Shown here piece by piece: positions 8,720 to 17,186 of a stretch of DNA of 64,000 bases. Each line of letters begins with the position of its first letter. The first letter of the stretch is position 1. Below the pieces are notes generated by a model. It saw nothing but the letters and a program-made list of their open reading frames with translations. It was not told where the DNA came from and ran no database searches. Made by a program: the position numbers and the translations under genes. Where the stretch lies: contig CAJUAB010000002.1 in assembly GCA_910583845.1 (NCBI GenBank), positions 202,936-266,935 of the forward strand, written 5' to 3'. The stretch is from an uncultured Acetatifactor sp. Lineage in GTDB: Bacteria > Bacillota > Clostridia > Lachnospirales > Lachnospiraceae.

Positions 8720-9625
8720 TTGAAGAAGTTGAAACAAAATAAAGTCCGTGCAAGTATGGGCAAACGCGTAAAGAGGGTGAAGAGAAGCTCGGGGCTGTTT
8801 ATAGGCCCCAGCTTCCTGGGTGTAATGACCTTTTTCGTAATCCCCTTCATTGTAATCATTTACTATTCGATGGTAGATAATCCCATCAGCCGTGAATTTG
8901 TATTTCTGGACAATTTTAAGAATATAATAAACAATGCGGCGTTTCGTCAGGCGGTGTCAAATACGGCCAAATTTGCGGGTATATCGGTGCCAATGGCTGT
9001 GGTCCTGTCCCTGCTGCTCGCCATTTTGCTGGAGTCGAAGATCCCGTTCAGAAGCCAGTTCAGGACATTTTTCTTAAGCCCCATGATGGTGCCGGTGGCG
9101 TCTGTCGTCCTGATCTGGCAGGTGCTGTTTCATTACAACGGCGTGGTAAATGATATGATCGCTGTCTTTGGATTGGGGCCTATTGACTGGCTGAAGTCGG
9201 ATCAGGGGCGTATCGTGCTGACAATTCTTTTTTTGTGGAAGAATCTGGGATATAATATGATTATTTTTATGGCTGCCTTGTCCAGCATTCCCAAGGATAT
9301 CCTGGAGGTGGCCCGCATGGAAAGCGCCACGGCATTGCAGACCTTCTTCCATATTAAGATACGGTATCTGTCATCTACCATATTGTTTGTAACAATCATG
9401 TCACTGATTAACTCCTTTAAGGTATTCCGTGAGATTTATCTGCTTTCGGGGGACTATCCTTTTGACAGCATCTATATGTTACAGACATTCATGAACAATA
9501 CCTTCCGGAACCTTGACTATCAGAAGCTCTCCTCGGCGGCTGTGCTGATGTCCATCGTCATGGTGGTTATAATCGGCCTGCTGTTTATCGTGGAGAATTA
9601 CTTCGGAAAGGATGTGGAGGGATGA
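8720..9625 (+). CDS. Sugar-type ABC transporter permease (MalF/LplB-like)
   Basis: 301 residues with a TTG start at 8720, supported by AAGGAGG at 8703-8709; an ATG twelve codons later is the alternative. Six hydrophobic segments are visible. The EAA-loop region is recognisable but degenerate (LEVARMESATALQTFFHIKI instead of the usual EAAxxDGA...), which is the ATPase contact. It pairs with the next gene (4-bp ATGA overlap) as a heterodimeric inner-membrane channel. No ABC ATPase is encoded nearby, so it may borrow a shared MsmK-type ATPase, as many Firmicutes sugar importers do. Confidence 0.85.
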   Translation: MKKLKQNKVRASMGKRVKRVKRSSGLFIGPSFLGVMTFFVIPFIVIIYYSMVDNPISREFVFLDNFKNIINNAAFRQAVSNTAKFAGISVPMAVVLSLLLAILLESKIPFRSQFRTFFLSPMMVPVASVVLIWQVLFHYNGVVNDMIAVFGLGPIDWLKSDQGRIVLTILFLWKNLGYNMIIFMAALSSIPKDILEVARMESATALQTFFHIKIRYLSSTILFVTIMSLINSFKVFREIYLLSGDYPFDSIYMLQTFMNNTFRNLDYQKLSSAAVLMSIVMVVIIGLLFIVENYFGKDVEG

Positions 9626-10578
9626 GCAAGCCTAAGAAAATGCCGCAGTCCCGGGTTACGGAACAGGAGAGGGCCAGGAAAGCGGCCAAGAGACGCCGGA
9701 AATGGTCTTACGCGAAACGGGGAGCGGGCACTGTGTTTGCCGCTTTTTTCGCGATTCTGTTCCTGATGCCCATTGTGCTGACCATCACCAACTCCTTCAT
9801 GTCCGCGTCAGAAATCAGTTCCAATTACGGAATGGTTTTTGCAACTACCTCATCCGGGGGGAAGGTGTACATAGCGGAGAAGGTGACACTCAAGTTTATA
9901 CCGGACATGGTATCTTTCAGCCAGTATGTGACTGTGCTGTTCAAAAGCCCGGAATATCTGTTGAAATTCTGGAATTCGGTGATTCTGGTGGGACCCATCG
10001 TGGTGTTCCAGCTCACCGTGGCCACCCTGGCTTCCTACGGGTTTTCCAGATATCGGGGAAGGATCAGGGAGATTATTTTCTTCCTCTATATCATATTGAT
10101 GCTGATGCCCTATCAGGTGACATTGGTGCCCAACTATCTGGTGTCGGACTGGCTGCACATTCTGGACACCAGGTGGGCGATCTGGCTGCCGGGCATATTT
10201 TCTCCCTTTGCGGTGTTCCTGCTTACCAAATTTATGCGTCGTATTCCCACATCGCTGGTGGAGGCGGCGCAGATTGACGGTGCCGGGGAGTGGCAGATCT
10301 TTGCCAGGGTGTGTTTTCCCCTGTGTAAGGGCGCTATCGCGTCGGCGGCGATCCTGGTGTTTATCGACTACTGGAACATGGTAGAACAGCCTTTGATTCT
10401 GCTTGCGGACGCGGAGATGCATCCTCTGTCAGTATTTCTCAGCAAGATCAATTCCGGTGAGATCGGCCTGGCTTTTGCCGTGGCTACCATCTACATGGTT
10501 CCCGGCCTGCTGGTATTTCTGTACGGGGAAGAATATCTGGTGGACGGCATTACCTATCAGGGCGGCGTAAAAGGCTAG
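9622..10578 (+). CDS. Sugar-type ABC transporter permease (MalG-like)
   Basis: 318 residues. A basic cytoplasmic N-terminus of about 35 residues is followed by six hydrophobic segments. The EAA motif is canonical (LVEAAQIDGAGEWQIFARVC). An unusual periplasmic loop between the first two membrane segments (SSNYGMVFATTSSGGKVYIA) lengthens the protein by some 40 residues relative to typical MalG-type permeases. The start overlaps the stop of the previous permease by 4 bp. Together they should form the membrane channel of an importer served by the flanking lipoproteins. Confidence 0.85.
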   Translation: MSKPKKMPQSRVTEQERARKAAKRRRKWSYAKRGAGTVFAAFFAILFLMPIVLTITNSFMSASEISSNYGMVFATTSSGGKVYIAEKVTLKFIPDMVSFSQYVTVLFKSPEYLLKFWNSVILVGPIVVFQLTVATLASYGFSRYRGRIREIIFFLYIILMLMPYQVTLVPNYLVSDWLHILDTRWAIWLPGIFSPFAVFLLTKFMRRIPTSLVEAAQIDGAGEWQIFARVCFPLCKGAIASAAILVFIDYWNMVEQPLILLADAEMHPLSVFLSKINSGEIGLAFAVATIYMVPGLLVFLYGEEYLVDGITYQGGVKG

Positions 10579-10595
10579 AGATAGAAAGAAAGGGT

Positions 10596-12275
10596 ATGGT
10601 TAATACGATGAACGAGAACGGAAGCAAGAGAAAAGAATGGGTGAAAAACGCGGCGATCGTGTTTCTGATCATTTTGCTGATTCTGACATTTTTCTCTAAT
10701 ACGATTCAGAATTATTCACTGCCCGAGGTGGCAACCCAGTATGTGGAGAGCGGTTCCATTACGGCCAAGATCCGGGGTATGGGAACCGTGGAGAGCGGTG
10801 ATCCCTACAATGTAAAGATCAAGGAAGTCAGAGAAGTGTCCAGCGTGGAGGTCAAGGTGGGAGACAAGGTGGAAGCGGGGCAGGTGCTCTGCATCCTGAC
10901 CGAGGCGGACAGCCAGCAGCTGGACCAGGCCAAGACAACTCTCACGGAGAAACAGCAGGCGCTGGAGACGGCACAGTTCAATTTTGAAAAGCAGCTTCTG
11001 ACGGGCAATTTTGATGTCGCCATCATGCAGAACGCAGGTAATACCGGTTCTGTCAGCGGTTACTTAAGTCAGATTTATTCCGCGAAAAATGAGATGGAAG
11101 CGGCTCAGGCAAAAGTGGACGAGTGGAATACGGTGATTTCCAACATTGATATGCAGCTGGCCTATAATCCGTTCAGCGTGGACGTGACCAAGGAGACCAA
11201 GGCGGTGAATGAAGCCCAGGCAGCGCTGAATGTCATTGAAAACGATCTGACCGGCGCCCGGAACTGGCTCACGTCTCTGGATGCGCAGATCGAGCAGGAG
11301 AAGGCGGCCATCAGTGTGAGCGGCGGAGATGCCTCCCGTCTGGAAAACCTGCAATCCCAGCGGCTGTCAGCAAACCAGAATGTGATTAATCTGGAGAGCA
11401 AACAGCGTTCGGCGGACCAGACTCTGAAGAATGCCCAGGCGGCTTTGGCGGCCAAGAAAGGGACAACGGATCTTGACAATGCGCTGAATCAGCAGAAGGC
11501 ATTTGCCCAGCTGTCCCTTGGAAACGCCCAGGCGTACCTGGATCTGAAAAAGGCGGACTATGAGGAACTGATCAAGAATATAGGGGATACGTATACTCTG
11601 AGCGAGCTTACCGACGCCATCACCAATGCCCAGACGGCAGTGGAGGAGGCGCAGGCCCAGGTGGATAAGCTGACGGCGGAAGCCATGGGCGGGGAAATTC
11701 TTGCTCCCATCTCCGGCACAATCACCGCCATCAACGTGAAGTCTGGTGTGGAGACTCCCACCGACGGCGTGGTGTTCACCATGCAGCCCGAAGGCAAGGG
11801 GTATACACTCAGCTTTTCCGTGACCAACCAGCAGGCTACAAGGGTGTCTGTGGGGGATCAGGGAGAACTGGTGAATGCCTGGAGATATGATGATATCCAG
11901 GTGACGCTGGCCAGCATAAAGCCCGACCCCAACAACCCGGGGCAGAACAAGCTGCTGACCTTTGATGTCACCGGAGACAGCGTGATCGCGGGACAGAGTC
12001 TGAACGTGTCCGTTGGTCAGAAGAGCGCCAACTATGACTATGTAGTGCCTAACAGTGCGATCCGGGAGGACTCTAACGGTAAGTTCATTCTGGTGATTAC
12101 CTCCAAGAGTTCGCCCATCGGTACCCGGTATTTCGCAAGCCGTGTGGACGTGGAGGTGCTGGCATCGGATGATACCAAGTCAGCGGTCAGCGGGGCCATA
12201 GAATACGCGTATGTCATCACTACTTCCACAAAGCCCGTGGAGGCCGGCAAGCAGGTGAGACTGGCTAACAATTAA
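10596..12275 (+). CDS. HlyD/RND-type membrane-fusion adaptor
   Basis: 559 residues. One N-terminal membrane segment (about 16-38), then a lipoyl/barrel half-motif (GTVESGDPYNVKIKEV... VKVGDKVEAGQVLCILTEAD), a long alpha-helical coiled-coil hairpin (about 105-345), the second half-motif (GGEILAPISGTITAINVKSG), and beta-barrel and membrane-proximal domains (YVVPNSAIREDSNGKFILVI). This is the standard adaptor layout of MacA/YknX-like proteins, which link an inner-membrane transporter to the outside. It lies 17 bp after the permease gene and 15 bp before the MacB-core-like gene, so it is part of the same operon. An adaptor in an importer locus is odd. Confidence 0.85.
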   Translation: MVNTMNENGSKRKEWVKNAAIVFLIILLILTFFSNTIQNYSLPEVATQYVESGSITAKIRGMGTVESGDPYNVKIKEVREVSSVEVKVGDKVEAGQVLCILTEADSQQLDQAKTTLTEKQQALETAQFNFEKQLLTGNFDVAIMQNAGNTGSVSGYLSQIYSAKNEMEAAQAKVDEWNTVISNIDMQLAYNPFSVDVTKETKAVNEAQAALNVIENDLTGARNWLTSLDAQIEQEKAAISVSGGDASRLENLQSQRLSANQNVINLESKQRSADQTLKNAQAALAAKKGTTDLDNALNQQKAFAQLSLGNAQAYLDLKKADYEELIKNIGDTYTLSELTDAITNAQTAVEEAQAQVDKLTAEAMGGEILAPISGTITAINVKSGVETPTDGVVFTMQPEGKGYTLSFSVTNQQATRVSVGDQGELVNAWRYDDIQVTLASIKPDPNNPGQNKLLTFDVTGDSVIAGQSLNVSVGQKSANYDYVVPNSAIREDSNGKFILVITSKSSPIGTRYFASRVDVEVLASDDTKSAVSGAIEYAYVITTSTKPVEAGKQVRLANN

Positions 12276-12290
12276 GGGATTGGAGTTTGT

Positions 12291-13511
12291 ATGAAAAAAT
12301 GGTTGAGATCTTTATCTGGCAGACAGATAAAGCTGGGAATATCAACTGGGATCTCCGTGATCATTTTCCTGGCCCTCACCGGCGTGATTGCTCTGCTTGC
12401 GGGAAAGCAGGCAGAGCAGCATGTTGACCGGCGATGGGACAGTGAGGGGGGAGCGGCGCAGGTCAGCTGCTTTTTCTCCCCCAACGCCAAGGTCACACAG
12501 GACAGCATAGAGAGCTTTGAGCACACGTTGGACAACGCGCTGAAGGAGGCATCCATCGAACAGGACTCTCCCAATCCCGGCGCAAGACTTTGGGCTGACG
12601 CCTACAGCGCGGACGGTACCATCACCCTGTCCACTGACAGAGGGTCCGTAGAGGCGGATGCCTTGGGAATCGGCGGCGATTTCTTTTTGTTCCACCAGCC
12701 GAGGCTTATAAACGGTTCCTATTTTTCCGGCAGCGATTTGATGCAGGATTATGTGATATTGGACAGGGACGCTTCCTGGCAGCTTTTTGGTTCCGATGAC
12801 GTGGCCGGCATGACTGTGAACATCGCAGGCAGACCGCATTTGGTGATCGGCGTGGTAGAACGGCCGGAGGGGAAGCTGTATGAGGCGGCGGGACTGGACG
12901 GAGTCAGGGTTTTTGTATCTTATGAGACATTGAGTAAATACGGGCAGAGCGGCGGTATCAATCACTATGAGATTGTCATGCCCAATCCGGTAAAGCAGTA
13001 CGCGGAGAATTATGTGAGGGAGAAGCTGGGGACTCCGGAGAAGGAAGTGGAAGTGCTGGAGAACAGCAGCCGCTACCAGATCGGAAAACGCCTGGGCCTG
13101 CTGCTTAGCTTCGGCACCCGTTCCATGAACGGCAAATCCATCACTTATCCCTATTGGGAAAATGTGGCCAGGGGATATGAGGATATACTGGCTTTGCTCA
13201 CTCTGTTCCAGCTGCTCTTTCTGATCTATCCATCGGGGGTGGTGCTGATCTGGATTATCATACGGTGGAAGAACAAGTCCTGGACGGCAAGGACCGTGCT
13301 GGTGAGTGTGCAGGATAAGTTACAGCGGGCCGGGGATAAACGTCGGGAACGGAAAAGGAACGGAAAGGCGCACGAAGAGAAATCCTGGCTGGACGATGAC
13401 GCGGATGAAAAGCAAAAGCGCCGCCAGCAGAAACAGGAGGAACGAAGACGCCGCAAACTGGATAAGGAGTTCCGGGCAGACAGAAAGAAATCGGGAAAGA
13501 GGAACTCTTAA
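12291..13511 (+). CDS. MacB periplasmic-core-like protein without FtsX domain
   Basis: 406 residues. First membrane segment about 17-38, a ~260-residue extracytoplasmic domain with MacB_PCD-like features (YFSGSDLMQDYVILDRDASW, FGSDDVAGMTVNIAGRPHLV, VIGVVERPEG), then a second membrane segment about 300-325 and a long, very basic cytoplasmic tail (about 340-406, mostly K/R/E). A MacB or YknZ permease would have three further membrane segments after the core domain; here only one remains and no ATPase is fused or adjacent. It may act as a scaffold with the HlyD-like adaptor. Homology to MacB_PCD is judged by eye and is moderately sure. Confidence 0.55.
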   Translation: MKKWLRSLSGRQIKLGISTGISVIIFLALTGVIALLAGKQAEQHVDRRWDSEGGAAQVSCFFSPNAKVTQDSIESFEHTLDNALKEASIEQDSPNPGARLWADAYSADGTITLSTDRGSVEADALGIGGDFFLFHQPRLINGSYFSGSDLMQDYVILDRDASWQLFGSDDVAGMTVNIAGRPHLVIGVVERPEGKLYEAAGLDGVRVFVSYETLSKYGQSGGINHYEIVMPNPVKQYAENYVREKLGTPEKEVEVLENSSRYQIGKRLGLLLSFGTRSMNGKSITYPYWENVARGYEDILALLTLFQLLFLIYPSGVVLIWIIIRWKNKSWTARTVLVSVQDKLQRAGDKRRERKRNGKAHEEKSWLDDDADEKQKRRQQKQEERRRRKLDKEFRADRKKSGKRNS

Positions 13512-13542
13512 ACGGAACACCTAATTAAGAAAAGAGGAGATT

Positions 13543-15840
13543 ATGAAAAAAGGATTTTGGAGGAGAGGACTGGCTCTGGGACTGGCGGCGGTCATGACTC
13601 TGGGACTTGGCGCCTGTGGCGGTGGAGACGACAGCAGTCAGCTGGCCAAACAAAATGTATATTCATTTCAGGAAATTTCCCAGATCGGCAATGATGAGAA
13701 TGTCAACGACATGATCTACCTGAATGACAAGTTGTATTTGATGACTACCAAATACAAGTGGGATGATGAGGGAAATTCAAATACCACATTTGGATATTAT
13801 GTGTCTGACGCGGACGGTTCAAACCAGAACTTTGTGGCGCTGGCGGGGCCGGACCGGGAAGGCAACAGAAGCTGGATCAACAACACGATCTTTACAAAGG
13901 GCGGGTATGTATACGCGGTGGAGAATACCGCCTTTGAGGATACCTCTGACCCGGAAAACTATGTGTATGAGGACAGATACTATCTGAACTGCTGGGATAT
14001 GGAAGGAAAACTGCTGTGGTCGGAGCGGATTGACAACGCCAATCCGGATGAGTACAGCTATTGCAACTATCTGCTGGACGGCGGCGAGGGCAGGGCTCTG
14101 GCGATCATGAGCGGCAGCAAGTATGAGGCTGTGCTCTATGGAACCGACGGCAAGGAGGTCAGCCGCAAGGAACTGGAGCAGGATTTTTTTGACCGTGTGA
14201 ACACGATCTTCACCAGGGATGACGGCACACTGATGGTGGTGAGTTATGACGAGGACTGGACCAAATGCTATCTGGCCAGTTATGATCTGGAATCAGGCAC
14301 CATGGGGGAGCAGACAGAGCTTGTTTTTTCCAACAATTATAATATGCGGAAGGGCAGTGACACAGATCTGCTCCTGACCAACAACCTGGGTGTGTATACC
14401 TGGAACATCGGGGATGCGGAACCCAAAATGATCATGAACTATATCAATTCGGATCTGCCCACCAACAATATGCAGTATGTGCAGATGATTGACGACAAGC
14501 ATTTCGTGGCGATCTATAATGACATTGAAAACTGGGAGCAGAGATGCGCGTACTTTACTTATGTGGACCCGGCGGATATACCGGACAAGGAAGTGCTGGT
14601 GCTGGGCGGTGAATATGTGAACTCGGATGTCAAGTCCAAGGTCATAGAGTTCAACAAGACCAGCGACCAATACAGAATCACTGTAAAGGACTATAGCACC
14701 TACAATACCAACGAAGACTGGACAGCGGGACAGACCCGGCTGAACAGTGACATTACCAGCGGCCAGATGCCGGATATCATGTTGCTGAACAATATGAGCA
14801 GTTATGGAAACTATGTGTCCAAGGGACTGCTGGCGGATATCGGCAAGCTGCTGGAGGCGGATGAGGAACTGAGCAAGCTGGAGTACCTGCAGAATGTGTG
14901 GGATGCCTTTTCCGTGAACGGAAATCTGTACGCGGTGGTTCCCAGCTTCAATGTGCGCACCATGATAGCCAAAAAATCTCTGGTGGGAGAGCCCCAGTCC
15001 TGGACGATGTCGGATGTGGAGGCGGTGCTGGCCACCATGCCCGAGGGAGCCAAGGCATTTGGCGATATGATGCGGGACAGCTATATCTACTATATGCTGA
15101 GCTACGCGGGACAGGACTTTATTGATGTGGAGACGGGCAAATGTAATTTTAACTCACAGAGTTTTATTGAAATGCTGGAGTATGCCAAGACTCTGCCCAC
15201 GGAGTATCCGCAGGATTATTGGGAGAATTACGATTATTCTTTCTACGAGAGCCAGTACAGAGAGAACCGGGCCCTGCTTTATGATCTGTATATCAGCAAT
15301 ATAAAGGATTGCAAATACCAGATCAAGGGCTATATCGGGGAAGAGATTACCTTTGTGGGTTTCCCCACATCAGACTCCAACGGTTCCACGATCAATTCCG
15401 GCAGCTATACCTTTATGATTTCCGCCAGATCCAAGCATCAGGAGGGGGCATGGCAGTTTGTGCGGCAGTTCCTGACGGAGGAGTATCAGACCGGCGATCA
15501 GTTCTATGACATGCCGGTGCTCAAGTCGGCTTTCCTGAACAAGGCCAAGGAGGCTACGGAGAGACCTTACTGGACAGATGAGGATGGAAATAAGGAGTAC
15601 TATGACGATACCTGGAATATAAACGGGGAGGAAGTCATCCTGGAGCCTTTCACCCAGGAAGAGGTGGACGCGATCTGTGAGTTCATCTATACCGTGGACC
15701 GGACCGCATATTATAATGAGGACATCCGCAATATTATCACGGAGGAGGCGGAGGCATTCTTCGCCGGACAGAAGAGTGTGCAGGAAGTGATAGATATCAT
15801 CCAGTCCAGGGCGCAGGTGTTCGTGAACGAGAATCGCTGA
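13543..15840 (+). CDS. Second very long solute-binding lipoprotein of the locus
   Basis: 765 residues from ATG 13543, after AAGAGGAGATT. The lipoprotein signal ends LGLGAC (Cys25). The layout matches the 6389 gene: a ~330-residue N-domain of repeated beta-strand units (for example DGKEVSRKELEQDFFDRVNT, YTWNIGDAEPKM), then a family-1 SBP domain starting near 360 (KEVLVLGGEYVNSDVKSKVI) and the same terminal helix (NIITEEAEAFFAGQKSVQEV). The two proteins look like diverged paralogues sharing one permease pair. It is the last gene of the operon, closed by the hairpin at 15852-15878. Confidence 0.75.
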   Translation: MKKGFWRRGLALGLAAVMTLGLGACGGGDDSSQLAKQNVYSFQEISQIGNDENVNDMIYLNDKLYLMTTKYKWDDEGNSNTTFGYYVSDADGSNQNFVALAGPDREGNRSWINNTIFTKGGYVYAVENTAFEDTSDPENYVYEDRYYLNCWDMEGKLLWSERIDNANPDEYSYCNYLLDGGEGRALAIMSGSKYEAVLYGTDGKEVSRKELEQDFFDRVNTIFTRDDGTLMVVSYDEDWTKCYLASYDLESGTMGEQTELVFSNNYNMRKGSDTDLLLTNNLGVYTWNIGDAEPKMIMNYINSDLPTNNMQYVQMIDDKHFVAIYNDIENWEQRCAYFTYVDPADIPDKEVLVLGGEYVNSDVKSKVIEFNKTSDQYRITVKDYSTYNTNEDWTAGQTRLNSDITSGQMPDIMLLNNMSSYGNYVSKGLLADIGKLLEADEELSKLEYLQNVWDAFSVNGNLYAVVPSFNVRTMIAKKSLVGEPQSWTMSDVEAVLATMPEGAKAFGDMMRDSYIYYMLSYAGQDFIDVETGKCNFNSQSFIEMLEYAKTLPTEYPQDYWENYDYSFYESQYRENRALLYDLYISNIKDCKYQIKGYIGEEITFVGFPTSDSNGSTINSGSYTFMISARSKHQEGAWQFVRQFLTEEYQTGDQFYDMPVLKSAFLNKAKEATERPYWTDEDGNKEYYDDTWNINGEEVILEPFTQEEVDAICEFIYTVDRTAYYNEDIRNIITEEAEAFFAGQKSVQEVIDIIQSRAQVFVNENR

Positions 15841-15851
15841 TGTGTTTTCAG

Positions 15852-15881
15852 AGGCTGAACCTACAACAGGTTCAGCCTTTT
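15852..15881. terminator. Bidirectional terminator between SBP locus and metallopeptidase gene
   Basis: Perfect 11-bp stem AGGCTGAACCT (15852-15862) / AGGTTCAGCCT (15868-15878), 5-nt loop, then TTTT on the plus strand. It lies 12 bp after the SBP stop and overlaps the last codon and stop of the minus-strand metallopeptidase gene. Confidence 0.8.
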
Positions 15882-16277
15882 CATATGCTCTTCTATATTC
15901 AGCTCTCCGCCATGTTCTTTCAGCCAGCTCCGATGGGTCTTGTATTCCGGCATGACACGGCCTACCAGATTCCAGAAATCCCTGGAGTGGTTCATATGAG
16001 TCAGATGGCACAGTTCATGTACCACCACATAGTCCAGTACCCGGGGCGGGGCAAACATAAGCCGATAGTTAAAGGACAGGGTGCCGGTGGAAGAACAGCT
16101 TCCCCATCGGGTTTTCTGATCCCGGATCGTGATCCGGGCATAGCGGCCCCCGGTAAGCTGCCGATAGTACTCGCAGCGTCTGGAAAAGTAGTCCCGCGCT
16201 GCCTGCCGGTAGCGCCTGTCCATGACTTCCATGCGTTTCAGCGTCTCAGGGGGATAAAGGGGTGTAGTCCGGTACAT
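15861..16277 (-). CDS. Short M48/YgjP-like (DUF45) metallopeptidase
   Basis: 138 residues from ATG 16277, preferred over the upstream TTG because GAAAGGAAGC precedes it. It contains the zinc motif HELCHLTHMNHS followed by FWNLVGRVMPEY, and the upstream TRWGSCSSTGTLSFNYRLM block, all hallmarks of YgjP/DUF45 proteins. Typical members are about 230 residues; this one lacks much of the N-terminal domain, so it is a short form or 5'-truncated, yet the catalytic region is complete. The substrate is unknown. Its 3' end sits inside the terminator hairpin shared with the SBP operon. Confidence 0.8.
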   Translation of the reverse strand: MYRTTPLYPPETLKRMEVMDRRYRQAARDYFSRRCEYYRQLTGGRYARITIRDQKTRWGSCSSTGTLSFNYRLMFAPPRVLDYVVVHELCHLTHMNHSRDFWNLVGRVMPEYKTHRSWLKEHGGELNIEEHMKRLNLL

Positions 16278-16326
16278 ACCGCCGCTTCCTTTCAAATATG
16301 TGATCGTATGCAGTTACAAATGTTTT

Positions 16327-16395
16327 CCGCGAGTGACGGAACCGGTCAATATACACAAAACGTTCTCCGAGAGTGACGAAGTTTTGCAACCATGT
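16327..16395. repeat. Dispersed repeat fragment, related to the copy at 51.2 kb
   Basis: In the 237-bp gap between the metallopeptidase and thiN genes. CCGCGAGTGACGGAACCGG then TCAATATACACAAAACG (16327-16362) closely matches 51261-51297. The GAGTGACG core recurs at 16371-16378, and GTTTTGCAA at 16381-16389 matches the right end of the 51.2-kb element. It probably belongs to a genome-wide small repeat family. Confidence 0.55.
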
Positions 16396-16514
16396 CAGAG
16401 CAGCCATACAGCCACTTGCAATCACGGAAGAAATCTGCCATAATCAGAACAGATATTTTCAGATACAGTTATATCGCAAACCAGAGGAAAAAGCAATAGA
16501 AAGAAGGACAGGGT

Positions 16515-17186
16515 GTGGAAAGACAGGCAGGGAAATGTGTGATTGTGGCGGCGGGAGATCTGTCCGTGGCAGAGATCCCTCTGTCCGGGAGCGACATGCT
16601 GATCGCTGTGGACGGAGGGTATAAGTACTGTGAGGAACTGGGGCTTAAGCCGGACCTGGTGCTGGGGGATTTTGACTCGGTAAGTGGCGGACAGATGGAG
16701 CAAATTGACCGGCTATCCACGGAAAGTCCTGGACGGGTACTCCGTTTGAAGCCGGAGAAAGATGACACGGACACGCTGGCGGCCATCCGGCTTGCCCTGG
16801 GGAGAGGATACAGAGAATTTCTGCTCTACGGAGCCACGGGAGGAAGCAGGCTGGAGCACACCGTTGCCAACATCCAGTGTCTGTTGTTTATCAGACATCA
16901 CGGCGGAGTGGGATATTTGCTGGACAGGGCAGGGATGTGCTTTGTGCTGGAGGACGAGGAACGATGTTTCCCGGCATCCAGCGCAGGATATCTGTCCCTG
17001 TTTTCCCTGGGGAGAGAAGCGCGGGGGGTGAATATCCGGGGAATGAAGTATGAGCTGGACAACGCCGTAATAACCAATGATTTTCCCATCGGCGTAAGCA
17101 ATGAATTTATTGGCGCTGAAGCCGTTGTCAGCGTGAGGCAGGGCCAGCTGCTGGGCATTATTACCAATGGGACCGGCCTGTCTTAA
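16515..17186 (+). CDS. thiN: Thiamine pyrophosphokinase
   Basis: 223 residues with a GTG start at 16515, preceded by GAAGGACAGG. Family motifs are clear: the pocket around VAAGDLS and AVDGGYKYCEELG, PDLVLGDFDSV (metal/ATP binding), KDDTDTLAAI and GATGGSRLEHTVANIQCL, and a C-terminal beta-sandwich (FPIGVSNEFIG). The enzyme transfers pyrophosphate from ATP to thiamine to give thiamine pyrophosphate in the cytosol. No TPP riboswitch was recognised upstream. It converges with the CDF transporter gene, the two stop codons overlapping at 17183-17186. In many Firmicutes thiN follows rsgA and rpe; that is not seen here. Confidence 0.92.
   Translation: MERQAGKCVIVAAGDLSVAEIPLSGSDMLIAVDGGYKYCEELGLKPDLVLGDFDSVSGGQMEQIDRLSTESPGRVLRLKPEKDDTDTLAAIRLALGRGYREFLLYGATGGSRLEHTVANIQCLLFIRHHGGVGYLLDRAGMCFVLEDEERCFPASSAGYLSLFSLGREARGVNIRGMKYELDNAVITNDFPIGVSNEFIGAEAVVSVRQGQLLGIITNGTGLS

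Noticed and set aside
16296..16514. TPP riboswitch before thiN
   Set aside because: No CTGAGA/ACCTGA-type THI-box core could be found; the gap holds a dispersed repeat instead.
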